From Litorimonas sp. (GTDB lineage: Bacteria > Pseudomonadota > Alphaproteobacteria > Caulobacterales > Maricaulaceae): DNA of 64,000 nt. Within the stretch, counting starts at the first letter, position 1. Each line of letters begins with the position of its first letter. The DNA is taken from the NCBI GenBank assembly GCA_029936425.1, contig JAPYSU010000006.1, forward strand, positions 132,425 to 196,424, in the 5' to 3' direction. Below the pieces are notes generated by a model. That model was not told the origin of the DNA, ran no database searches, and was given only the letters and a program-made list of their open reading frames with translations. This document shows positions 1 through 7,782 of this stretch, piece by piece. The translations under genes and the position numbers were made by a program.

Positions 1-1671
1 ATTGGGGGACGCGTTGCGTTGACTTTCGAGCCGACCGATAATTTCAGCATTACGCCTCGCATTATATATCAGGAAATCGAAACGGACGGTTTCAATCGTC
101 AGGAAGTTTTCAACCTGTTCGCCAATCCCTTTACAACGACCCGGCCAGCCGTAACATTTGAAGAACGTCAGCAATTCCTCTTACTTGACGAAGCGTTTAG
201 TGATGAAACCCTTATTGGCGACCTGACCGTAAATTATGCCTTTGGAGGAGTCGATTTTACCTCTATCACCAGTTATACGGAACGCGATATCTTGGTTAGC
301 CGTGATGCGAGTGCGTTAACCGGATCTGTTTCAGTCGATCTTGGGTTCCCTGACTCTTCCATTACATTGCCGTCTAATCTCCGCGATACAACGGATGTAG
401 AACAAATTACCCAGGAGCTACGACTTTCCTCCAATAATGAGAGCCGTTTTCAATGGCTCATTGGTGGCTTTTATGCCGATACCCAACGTGTTTACACACA
501 GCGCCTTCCCACGCCGGGATATGATGCTGTCACAGATGCGACGCTTGGTGACGGTACCTCCGCTGCTGTCGCCAATGGGTTCCAAGCAGACTCCCCTTTC
601 AATTCCGACTTGCCTTATGACCTCACCCAATATGCAGTATTTGGTGAAGCAAGTTATGATTTGACCGAAAAATTAACGGTAACTGCCGGAGGGCGGTATT
701 ACGACTTTGAAGAAACCCGTGATATTAAAACAGGCGGACTTTTTGCTGCAGGGGGCCCGCTTCAAACGGATGAAACATCCTCATCTGGTTTTACGCCGCG
801 TTTCCTCATGAGCTATGACGTGACAGACGCCGTAACTCTAAACGCCCAGGCCTCACAAGGTTTTCGTCTGGGGGGCGTCAATGATCCGCTCAACACAGGT
901 TTGTGCAATCCGGAAGACCTTGCCATTTTCGGCGGCTTTCAGGACTATGATGACGAGACGCTCTGGAACTATGAAGGCGGCATCAAAATCCGTAAAAATG
1001 GCCTGACCTTTAACGCCGCGGCTTTCTATACGGATATTACAAATCTGCAGGCAACTTTGGATGCGGGCTCCTGCTCATCGCGGATTGTCTTTAACGTTCC
1101 GGAGGCTCACACAGCCGGCGTGGAGTTTGAATTCAACGCCCCGGCAGGGGATGATTGGGAATTTGGCTTATCTGGCAGCTTTATTGAAGCCGAGTTTGAC
1201 TCTACGGTTGTTGACGGCACAGGCGCCATCATCGGCGGTCTGAAAGAAGGAAACAGATTGCCATCCGTACCTGAAGTTCAAATTTCGGCCAGTGCAACAC
1301 GTCTTTTCGGAAACCCGTTTAGTGAAACCGGAGGAGGTTATATCACGGCTTCCGTACAATCTATTGGAACCCGTTTTACGCAACCAGGGGATCAAACCTT
1401 TGGCGCTGGCAGCTTTGCGTCCGGCCTTCCATTTGGCGGCGCCACAGGCGCAGAAGTTACCAATGTTGATTTGAAACTCGATCCTTATGAGATCTTCAAC
1501 CTCATTGGGGGTTTGGATTTTGAAAACTGGAGTCTGCAACTCTATGCGACCAACCTTTTCGATAAAAACACCAATTTGTCCTTTGACCGCGAGCGCGGCG
1601 GCCGGGCACGTCTCGGCTTCCGAACCAACACACCAAGAACAGTCGGTGTGACGGCACGGTTCAATTATTAA
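1..1671 (+). CDS. TonB-dependent outer membrane receptor, C-terminal part (5' end outside window)
   Basis: The reading frame is open from the first base, so the gene begins before the window; the TTG at 19 is only the first start-like codon inside it. About 556 residues are visible. They look like the beta-barrel of a TonB-dependent receptor: alternating amphipathic strands, aromatic girdles, a late QGFRLGG segment (strand plus turn typical of this barrel), a NLFDKNTNLSF motif close to the end, and a C-terminus ending in an aromatic residue (ARFNY), as outer membrane barrels do. The plug domain and TonB box would lie upstream. Such receptors import siderophores, cobalamin or oligosaccharides using energy from TonB-ExbBD; the substrate cannot be told from this part. 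A strong terminator follows within 30 bases. The family assignment is confident. Confidence 0.9.
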   Translation: MGGRVALTFEPTDNFSITPRIIYQEIETDGFNRQEVFNLFANPFTTTRPAVTFEERQQFLLLDEAFSDETLIGDLTVNYAFGGVDFTSITSYTERDILVSRDASALTGSVSVDLGFPDSSITLPSNLRDTTDVEQITQELRLSSNNESRFQWLIGGFYADTQRVYTQRLPTPGYDAVTDATLGDGTSAAVANGFQADSPFNSDLPYDLTQYAVFGEASYDLTEKLTVTAGGRYYDFEETRDIKTGGLFAAGGPLQTDETSSSGFTPRFLMSYDVTDAVTLNAQASQGFRLGGVNDPLNTGLCNPEDLAIFGGFQDYDDETLWNYEGGIKIRKNGLTFNAAAFYTDITNLQATLDAGSCSSRIVFNVPEAHTAGVEFEFNAPAGDDWEFGLSGSFIEAEFDSTVVDGTGAIIGGLKEGNRLPSVPEVQISASATRLFGNPFSETGGGYITASVQSIGTRFTQPGDQTFGAGSFASGLPFGGATGAEVTNVDLKLDPYEIFNLIGGLDFENWSLQLYATNLFDKNTNLSFDRERGGRARLGFRTNTPRTVGVTARFNY

Positions 1672-1697
1672 TCAAACGAGACAAAACGCAGCAAAGA

Positions 1698-1720
1698 AAG
1701 CCCGCCTAGGCGGGCTTTTT
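1698..1720 (+). terminator. Rho-independent terminator of the TonB-dependent receptor gene
   Basis: A perfect GC-rich stem, AAGCCCGCC paired with GGCGGGCTT around a TA centre, runs straight into TTTTT. It begins 27 bases after the receptor stop codon. Confidence 0.9.
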
Positions 1721-1883
1721 ATTTACTCAAGAACTAATCGTGACGGCCTAAACACAAATACAATAAATTTAATAGGAGGCCCGGCCCTTTTAGTAAGCTT
1801 TGCCGCCTAGGCATAGCTTGCTAATATTTGTAATGAATTTATCGATAGCTGTGCGACAAAATTTTAAGTCCAGAAAATGCCAT

Positions 1884-2110
1884 ATGCCCTCAGCCAAAAT
1901 ACCTCTTGCCCCTCTCGTAAAATTCATCGGGCTTTTTCTAATTGCCCCCTTATCCTCGCAAGCTGCGCAAGTGCGGCCTATAATATTCAGGAACGCTTGG
2001 GCATTGAAAAACGCGACATCCTGGTTGACCGCGTCCTTTACCTGAAGCACAATCTAAACGCCCGCGCCATCACCTCGGCGGATGCGTTTACTAGCGAGAT
2101 AAAGGGGTAG
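1884..2110 (+). pseudogene. Frameshifted and truncated remnant of a DUF2959 lipoprotein gene
   Basis: From ATG 1884 one frame encodes a signal-peptide start (MPSAKIPLAPLVKFIGLFL, then IAP). The next frame continues with LILASC, a good lipobox, and then GIEKRDILVDRV, the hallmark of DUF2959 lipoproteins. Adding one C to the run CCCCC at 1945-1949 joins both parts into an intact lipoprotein signal peptide. After DRV the similarity fades. Where the family has a long coiled-coil region of well over 100 residues there is only a short stretch ending ITSADAFTSEIKG and then TAG. The gene is therefore broken at least twice, by a one-base deletion and by loss of most of the body. Identification rests on my memory of the KRDILVDRV motif. 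Confidence 0.6.
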
Positions 2111-2427
2111 GTTTGCGTTACTAAATGCGTTTGTAATTATATCTATATCGCGGACATTAGCTCCTACACAAAGATTTAATTACTAGCCCCTGCTTTGGCG
2201 CCTAAGTCAGCCCTTATGAGACAGATTAATCCTGGGCCGATGCCGAATTTCCTTACCCGATATCGGGTTTATACCGAATGCTAGGCACTATCGTCTGGTT
2301 CAACTTGTCTGGTTAGGCGATATCTGGTTTTATTACGTCGAGGATCAAGAGGAACATTGCACAAGCTAAAACGTAAAATTGCTGGCTTTGACACTAGACT
2401 TAAGTTGATCATCATGATGGAGGGGCC
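2111..2427. other. Gene-free stretch before the oxidase cluster
   Basis: No coding frame with protein-like content is visible here. The stretch presumably holds the promoter for the ctaG-type gene; a TTGACA at 2388-2393 is the only -35-like hexamer noticed, and it lacks a convincing -10. GGAGGGG at 2419-2425 is a strong ribosome binding site for the GTG start at 2428. Confidence 0.5.
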
Positions 2428-3141
2428 GTGATTGGCGAGTTCATAAACCAGACCTATTGCGGGACAGCGCCGGACCCGGCGGAGCTGTTAATGCGCTGGA
2501 ATCTCGACCCTGTAGTTCTGGCGGCTTTGGTTCTATTCGTATTTGCGGTTCGAAAGTCACGGCTTGGCTTAGGCGCTGTACTGGTTCTTTTTATTGCATT
2601 TGTTTCGCCCTTATGCGCCCTATCTTCTGCACTTTTTTCGGCCCGGGTCGTTCATCATATATTACTTATCGCCCTCGCGGCCCCGTTGCTCGCGATGGTA
2701 TGGCCGGCGCGGCGGCCACAACAGTCTGTGCTGCTATTTGCTATTGCTACCGTTGTCCTTTGGGTCTGGCACCTGCCTGCACTATACGATCTCGCCTTAA
2801 GCAATGTTCTGGTATATTGGGCCATGCAATTGAGTTTGCTTGGATCAGCCGTGATGTTCTGGCGCGCGGTTTTGAGCCCGCAGAAAAGTCCGGTTCAAGA
2901 GGTGCTATTAATTTTGGCGGCCTATATGCAGATGGGTCTTCTGGGCGCAATATTAACATTCGCGCCTGAGCCGCTTTATGCCGCACACGCATGGGGGCCC
3001 TATGCTTGGGCTTTAACGCCTTTACTCGACCAGCAATTAGGCGGACTCATAATGTGGGTGCCGGCTGGTCTTCCCTATGCGATTTTTGGTACCCTTTTGG
3101 CGCGCCGGGCATGGCACAACGTCGGACATGGACTAGCATGA
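2428..3141 (+). CDS. ctaG: CtaG (caa3-type) cytochrome oxidase assembly membrane protein
   Basis: This is a 237-residue polytopic membrane protein of the caa3_CtaG family, not the periplasmic Cox11 type. The family helps build heme-copper oxidases, probably by delivering copper to the CuB site. Visible family marks are the early LMRWNLDPVVLAALVLF segment and the pair VVHHILLIALAAPLLAM, whose histidines and AAPLL helix are typical. About six or seven hydrophobic helices cover nearly the whole length. The GTG start at 2428 follows a strong GGAGGGG ribosome binding site. The end overlaps the ATG of the next gene (ATGA), so the two are translationally coupled. The neighbours are the structural oxidase genes, which supports the role. 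Substrate and copper ligands were not verified. Confidence 0.8.
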   Translation: MIGEFINQTYCGTAPDPAELLMRWNLDPVVLAALVLFVFAVRKSRLGLGAVLVLFIAFVSPLCALSSALFSARVVHHILLIALAAPLLAMVWPARRPQQSVLLFAIATVVLWVWHLPALYDLALSNVLVYWAMQLSLLGSAVMFWRAVLSPQKSPVQEVLLILAAYMQMGLLGAILTFAPEPLYAAHAWGPYAWALTPLLDQQLGGLIMWVPAGLPYAIFGTLLARRAWHNVGHGLA

Positions 3142-3650
3142 CCGAGTGGCTTGCTCCCGCCATTCCTTATCTCAAGGCCGTTCACGTCATGATGCTGGCG
3201 TTCTGGTGTGCCGGGCTGTTTGCGATACCGCTCCTGCTCTCACGTCATGGTAGCGTCGTTGGGCAGGAAGATTACACGCGTATCCGCCGTCTCACTCATT
3301 ACGGCTATATCTATGTTACGACCCCGTTTGCGGTTCTTGCCATTGCTTCCGGTACTGTGCTGATGTTTGCGCGCGATGTATTCGAACTCTGGCTGTTTGC
3401 CAAATTTCTTTTTGTGGCTGCCTTGGTCGTCTTTCACGTCTGGGTCGGATATACGATCGTTACCGTCGCGGAAACACCCGGGACGCACCACAGCGTCGAT
3501 CCGCGTCGGCCGCAGATCATTCTTATGGTGACGATCATTGCTATCCTGTTTTTCGTATTGGCCAAGCCCGACCTGGGCGCAATACCGATACCGGACTGGC
3601 TTAAAAACCCCCGGGATATTCAATTACCCTTTGATGTGCCAAGACGATGA
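3138..3650 (+). CDS. HemJ/CopD-like four-helix membrane protein
   Basis: This 170-residue protein starts at ATG 3138, overlapping the ctaG stop. It has four to five membrane helices. The N-terminal YLKAVHVMMLAFWCAGLF is the pattern of the HemJ/CopD superfamily (helix with His then aromatic-rich W.AG), and KFLFVAALVVFHVWVG carries the second conserved Lys and His. HemJ is a protoporphyrinogen IX oxidase and CopD a copper importer; both fit a heme-copper oxidase locus. The sequence alone does not decide between them, and a heme-binding accessory role is equally possible. The last 31 bases overlap the 3' end of the opposite-strand DUF2231 gene. Superfamily membership is likely; the exact function is unknown. 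Confidence 0.6.
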   Translation: MTEWLAPAIPYLKAVHVMMLAFWCAGLFAIPLLLSRHGSVVGQEDYTRIRRLTHYGYIYVTTPFAVLAIASGTVLMFARDVFELWLFAKFLFVAALVVFHVWVGYTIVTVAETPGTHHSVDPRRPQIILMVTIIAILFFVLAKPDLGAIPIPDWLKNPRDIQLPFDVPRR

Positions 3651-4135
3651 GAAAAAACAAGGGCACCGCCGTGCCACCCAGTCGCAATCACCAGACAAAC
3701 ATTGAACCCGGACAGAAGGATACCGTAAGGCAAGACCGCTGTTTCCCAACCATCAAGTCGGTATCCCCAATTTGCTCCCAGCATAGACAGAAGGAAGACG
3801 GCGATTATGAAATGCGTCCAGACTTGAGCCCGCATTCTAATGCCCGAGACCAGCAGCATCTCGATGAAACCTGTTGCGCCCGCGAGCAAGCCAAACAGAA
3901 AGGCCGTGCCCGCCGCCCAGATCGCGGCAAGGGCCCAAAATGGCTCTCCAGAAAGCCAGTAAAGCCCATCTGCACCGAGGGCGCAAAACGTCAACGCAAT
4001 AGGGAAAGAAACACTCATCGCATGAAGAGGGTGACCCCAGATGCCGATACGGGACTCAGTTTCGCTATAGCCCGGCACTTCTTCGATCGGGTCCACCAGT
4101 TCGTCGCGGCGCTTCTGCTTCATTTCATCGGACAT
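3620..4135 (-). CDS. DUF2231 membrane protein
   Basis: This 171-residue protein has four predicted membrane helices. HPLHAMSVSFPIALTFCALG followed by a short gap and YWL is characteristic of DUF2231, a family often found beside respiratory and cytochrome genes and suspected of redox or heme functions. The N-terminal 25 residues are charged and cytoplasmic-looking. The start at 4135 follows GAGGCG on the minus strand. The gene is oriented against all its neighbours: its end overlaps the HemJ-like gene and its start lies about 35 bases from the first ATG of the subunit II gene. The plus-strand frame across the same bases has an arginine- and glutamine-rich composition unlike protein, so I take the minus strand as the coding one. 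Confidence 0.7.
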   Translation of the reverse strand: MSDEMKQKRRDELVDPIEEVPGYSETESRIGIWGHPLHAMSVSFPIALTFCALGADGLYWLSGEPFWALAAIWAAGTAFLFGLLAGATGFIEMLLVSGIRMRAQVWTHFIIAVFLLSMLGANWGYRLDGWETAVLPYGILLSGFNVCLVIATGWHGGALVFSHRLGTSKGN

Positions 4136-4168
4136 AAACGCCTCAAATATTCTCTTTCTCTTGCTGTC

Positions 4169-4822
4169 ATGGTTTTGCCCCTTGCCGGATGCAAGGGAGC
4201 CCTGTCGACCCTCGATCCGGCAGGCCCTGCAGCCCGCGAAATTGCCACGCTATGGTGGGTTTTATTGATCGGTGCGACACTTATTTTCATCCTCGTTACT
4301 ATGTGTTTGGTCATGGGGTTTCGCAAGCCAAAAACACGCCGAGAAACGGACACACAGGATGTCAGGGTCTGGATATTCGGTTTAGGGCTCGGTTTTCCGT
4401 TGACAGTGCTCGCCGCGCTTTTGGCTTACGGCCTTGTCATTGGTGAAGCCCTGCTGCCGCATCAAGAACCGGATCTGGTTCGGGTTAGCGCCGAGGCCCG
4501 TCAGTGGGAGTGGCGGTTTGGTTACGCCGACGCGTCCGGACGTGTGACAACCAACGTTTTGCATCTGCCGGCGGGACGGCCTGTCGATGTAGCGATTACC
4601 TCCACCGACGTTATTCATAGCTTTTGGGTTCCGCGTCTTGCGGGCAAACTCGACGCCGTTCCCGGCCATACCAACACACTTAGGATCGAGGCCGATGCGC
4701 CGGGGCGGTATCAGGGACTCAGCTCGGAATATAGTGGGAAAGGCTACCGTGAACATCGGTTTGTCGTAATTGCTCACACACCTGAAGCCTGGGAACGTTT
4801 CCTCGCTGGAGAGACACCATGA
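4169..4822 (+). CDS. Heme-copper oxidase subunit II lacking CuA ligands (probable lipoprotein)
   Basis: From ATG 4169 the product has 217 residues. It has a lipobox (LPLAGC), two helices and a periplasmic cupredoxin domain. The core is COX2-like: DVIHSFWVPRLAGKLDAVPG. The CuA loop, normally C-x-E-x-x-x-C-x-x-x-H-x-x-M, reads SSEYSGKGYREH, so both cysteines are serine and the following histidine and methionine are changed. This recalls quinol-oxidase subunit II (E. coli CyoA has SASYSGPG there) and argues against direct oxidation of cytochrome c. The start is uncertain. ATG 4169 leaves only seven residues before the lipid cysteine, whereas the upstream in-frame residues KRLKYSLSLAV look like a proper signal peptide. 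Initiation at a non-ATG codon just upstream, or at ATG 4022, is possible. The end overlaps the next start (ATGA). Confidence 0.8.
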   Translation: MVLPLAGCKGALSTLDPAGPAAREIATLWWVLLIGATLIFILVTMCLVMGFRKPKTRRETDTQDVRVWIFGLGLGFPLTVLAALLAYGLVIGEALLPHQEPDLVRVSAEARQWEWRFGYADASGRVTTNVLHLPAGRPVDVAITSTDVIHSFWVPRLAGKLDAVPGHTNTLRIEADAPGRYQGLSSEYSGKGYREHRFVVIAHTPEAWERFLAGETP

Positions 4823-7302
4823 GCGCACTAAAACGCCACAAAGAGCTCACGCGTATTTGGGCGTCTGATCCGGGCTGGCGCAAATGTTTTACGACGGTAA
4901 GCCATACTGATCTCGGGCGTATGTTCATTTGCGCAGCGTTTTTTTTCTTTGCCATTGGAGGACTTCTGGCCATGCTCATCCGGGCACAGTTGGCCAGTCC
5001 GAATTCAGCTTTTATGGGCCCTGAAGGCTATGCACAGGTCTTTACCATGCATGGAACCATCATGATGTTCCTATTTGCGATTCCCCTGATAGAGGGAGTT
5101 GCAGTTTATTTGCTGCCGAAACTTCTTGGAACGCGGGATTTAGCTTATCCACGTCTGACGGCCTATGGCTTTTGGTGCTATATTCTAGGCGGCACGATGC
5201 TCATATTTGCCTTGCTGGCCGGGATCGCGCCTGATGGGGGATGGTTCATGTACCCGCCCCTGACCAGTTCAGCCGCTTCGCCTGGCATTAATACGGATTT
5301 CTGGCTTTTAGGGATTACATTTGTGGAGATTTCCGCGATCTGCGCGGCCGTGGAGATCATCGTGTCAATTCTGCGTTACCGCGCCCCGGGCATGGCGCTT
5401 TCAAAAATGCCAATCTTTGCCTGGTACATGCTCGTGGTCGCTGTGATGATACTGACGGGTTTTCCGCCCATGATCCTGGGATCGATCCTGCTGGAATTGG
5501 AACGCGCATTCGGCCTGCCATTTTTCCAGATGGAGGCCGGTGGCGATAGTCTGCTCTGGCAACACCTTTTCTGGCTCTTCGGCCATCCCGAAGTTTATAT
5601 CATTTTTCTGCCCGCAGCCGGCGTTATATCGACTATTCTGCCGATCATGTCGCGCACCACTCTTCTGGGATATGGTTGGGTTGTGGCGGCTGCGGTTGCG
5701 CTCGGAGTGCTTAGCTTTGGGCTCTGGGTTCACCATATGTTTACCACAGGGATACCGCATATGGGGCTAGCCTTCTTCTCGGCGGCTTCGACGCTAGTGG
5801 CGGTACCGACGGCGGTCCAAATTTTTGCTTGGATTGGAACGCTTTGGAAGGGACGGCCGCGAGCGACCCTGCCCATGCTCTATATTCTAGCCTTTTTTGT
5901 CACTTTCGTCATAGGCGGATTGACTGGCGTCATGGTGGCAATAGTCCCTTTTGACTGGCAGGTACACGACACACATTTTATTGTGGCGCATTTACATTAC
6001 GTACTTGTGGGCGGTTTTGTCTTCCCGATGCTGGGCGCAATTTATTACTGGTTACCGCATTTTACCGGGCGACGACGTTTCTTCCGGCTGGGAGAGACGG
6101 CTTTCTGGCTGATTGTACCTGCTTTCCATGTCACCTTTCTGGGCGTTCATTGGGCCGGGCTACTGGGACAAAGACGGCGGACCTGGACCTATGAGTCTGG
6201 ACAAGGATGGGATATCATAAATTTGATCTCGTCCATTGGCGGCTTTGTCATGGCCATTGGCTTCGTCCTGGTGCTAATTGACATTGTTACAAATGCTGTT
6301 GTGGCGGTGCGGGGATCGCGAAACCCTTGGAAAGCAGGAACTCTGGAATGGGCGATGCCCACGCCGCCTCCCGCCTATAATTTTGCCAGCCTACCTGAAA
6401 TTACGACGCGTGATCCGCTCCACGCCGATCCCGATCTGGCTGTAAAGATAGCCAAGGGAGAAGGGTATCTGGGCGACTGGAGCCGAGGCCGGCGCGAAAC
6501 CTTAGTTGTGAACGCCGCAACCGGAGAACCGGCTCACCTGACAATTTATCCTGGGAATACCCTCTTGCCATTCATCATGGCATTGGTGACGGCGGGGATA
6601 TTCTTGGGTATGCTTCTCAAGCTCTACTGGTTGGTGCCGATTGCCGCAATCGGAGTAGCGACGCTTGTCGTGCATTGGGTTTGGGGGCTAGGTAGCGCTG
6701 GTGAAGAAGGATTACTCAATGTAGGCCGCAACCTAAGTCTGCGTCCGGCCGCGGAAGTCTCCGATCCACCCGGCTGGTGGGGGTCAATGTTTTTGTTACT
6801 GGCGGACGCCACGCTATTCGGTTCACTTATTTTCGGATTTGCATTTTTGTGGACGGTCGCCCCGAACTGGCCACCGCAGGAGTGGGTCGAGGTAAGCCCT
6901 TTATGGCTCACCCTTTTCGTCATTGGCATTTCACTTGCGCCTTGGGCCATTCGCCATGGCTTGAAGCAAGTTGAGAAAGGCCGATCGGCGCGTTTATCGT
7001 TTAGCCTGGCCGCAATTGGCAGCGTGATGCTGACTGCGGCGGCATTGCTGTTGTTGACGTTCGTGCCTGACCCAACCCGCCATGCCTATGATGCGACGCT
7101 TTGGGTGATTGCGGGTTATGTTGGTTTTCATGCCACGCTTATTACGGCTATGTCGATTTTCCTCCTGGTCCGAAATGCGCGCGGATACCAATCACCCCGT
7201 AAAAAAGGCGAAATCAGGATCGCTCGTTTATGGATTGATTACGCCGTCGTGACCGGACTTATCGGTCTTGGCGGCGCCAGTCTTTCGGGAATTCTGACAT
7301 GA
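4819..7302 (+). CDS. Heme-copper oxidase subunit I fused to subunit III
   Basis: This 827-residue protein joins two oxidase subunits. Residues 1 to about 560 form the subunit I catalytic core. It shows the heme ligand histidine in TMHGTIMMF, the CuB/cross-linked Tyr motif GHPEVY, the CuB histidine pair in WVHHMFTTG, and the heme ligands in VAHLHYVLVGG. The glutamate of GHPEVY marks an A-type oxidase, and DLAYPR resembles the D-channel entrance, although the usual channel asparagines are replaced (PRLTAYGFW). From about residue 650 a subunit III segment follows (WWGSMFLLLADATLFGSLIF). The enzyme reduces oxygen to water and pumps protons. Fused I-III proteins are known in caa3-type oxidases. 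Since the partner subunit II lacks CuA, quinol may be the donor. The gene is coupled by ATGA overlaps on both sides. Confidence 0.9.
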   Translation: MSALKRHKELTRIWASDPGWRKCFTTVSHTDLGRMFICAAFFFFAIGGLLAMLIRAQLASPNSAFMGPEGYAQVFTMHGTIMMFLFAIPLIEGVAVYLLPKLLGTRDLAYPRLTAYGFWCYILGGTMLIFALLAGIAPDGGWFMYPPLTSSAASPGINTDFWLLGITFVEISAICAAVEIIVSILRYRAPGMALSKMPIFAWYMLVVAVMILTGFPPMILGSILLELERAFGLPFFQMEAGGDSLLWQHLFWLFGHPEVYIIFLPAAGVISTILPIMSRTTLLGYGWVVAAAVALGVLSFGLWVHHMFTTGIPHMGLAFFSAASTLVAVPTAVQIFAWIGTLWKGRPRATLPMLYILAFFVTFVIGGLTGVMVAIVPFDWQVHDTHFIVAHLHYVLVGGFVFPMLGAIYYWLPHFTGRRRFFRLGETAFWLIVPAFHVTFLGVHWAGLLGQRRRTWTYESGQGWDIINLISSIGGFVMAIGFVLVLIDIVTNAVVAVRGSRNPWKAGTLEWAMPTPPPAYNFASLPEITTRDPLHADPDLAVKIAKGEGYLGDWSRGRRETLVVNAATGEPAHLTIYPGNTLLPFIMALVTAGIFLGMLLKLYWLVPIAAIGVATLVVHWVWGLGSAGEEGLLNVGRNLSLRPAAEVSDPPGWWGSMFLLLADATLFGSLIFGFAFLWTVAPNWPPQEWVEVSPLWLTLFVIGISLAPWAIRHGLKQVEKGRSARLSFSLAAIGSVMLTAAALLLLTFVPDPTRHAYDATLWVIAGYVGFHATLITAMSIFLLVRNARGYQSPRKKGEIRIARLWIDYAVVTGLIGLGGASLSGILT

Positions 7303-7610
7303 AAGATATCCTACGCCTTTCGGTGCCGATGACGGTTTGGCTCATGAGCTTTAGTGCGGTCTATGGTTTGCAGGGCCTGGTCTGCTCTGAACGCCTGCCC
7401 TATACGGGTGCGTCTACTCGCCACCTTCTCATTCTGACCGCGATTTTAGCCGTTTCCACACAGGCGGTCCTTTTGTGGGGACTTCACTCGGAACGCTGGG
7501 GGTCTCCGCACGCTTTCATACGCGCAACCAGCATTATTCTTGGGATTGTCGCCCTTATCTCCACGATATGGACGTTATTCCCGGTCGCGTTCATGTCTAT
7601 TTGCATGTGA
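7299..7610 (+). CDS. Small membrane protein at the end of the oxidase operon
   Basis: This 103-residue protein is translationally coupled (ATGA overlap) to the subunit I-III gene. It has three likely membrane helices (roughly residues 8-30, 42-61 and 74-99). I do not recognise the family. By position and size it may be an accessory subunit of the oxidase, comparable in role to subunit IV of other heme-copper oxidases, but no motif proves this. The 172 bases between its stop and the next, convergent gene show no clear terminator. Confidence 0.6.
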   Translation: MKDILRLSVPMTVWLMSFSAVYGLQGLVCSERLPYTGASTRHLLILTAILAVSTQAVLLWGLHSERWGSPHAFIRATSIILGIVALISTIWTLFPVAFMSICM

Positions 7611-7782
7611 ACGCAAAATATTCGGGCCAGAAATTAAGGAGTTACATTCAAAAGTTCGGCAGCAGCGGTAGAATTCTAGCTTTGCGAAGGGCCGGAGGCT
7701 AAGACCGTTAACGGGGTGGCACGATGTTTACAAATCCGGGGTCGCCAATAGCGCCTTTCAATCGGCCTCCTTGGTCATGATC

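Noticed and set aside
2290..2365. Short frame with GDIWFYYVEDQEE that looks like a protein end
   Set aside because: There is no start, no domain and no similar neighbour; too short to separate from chance.
3647..4168. A long plus-strand open frame running into the subunit II gene
   Set aside because: The translation is rich in Arg, Gln and Pro with no domain. The minus strand of the same bases encodes a convincing DUF2231 membrane protein, so only the part near the signal peptide can belong to subunit II.
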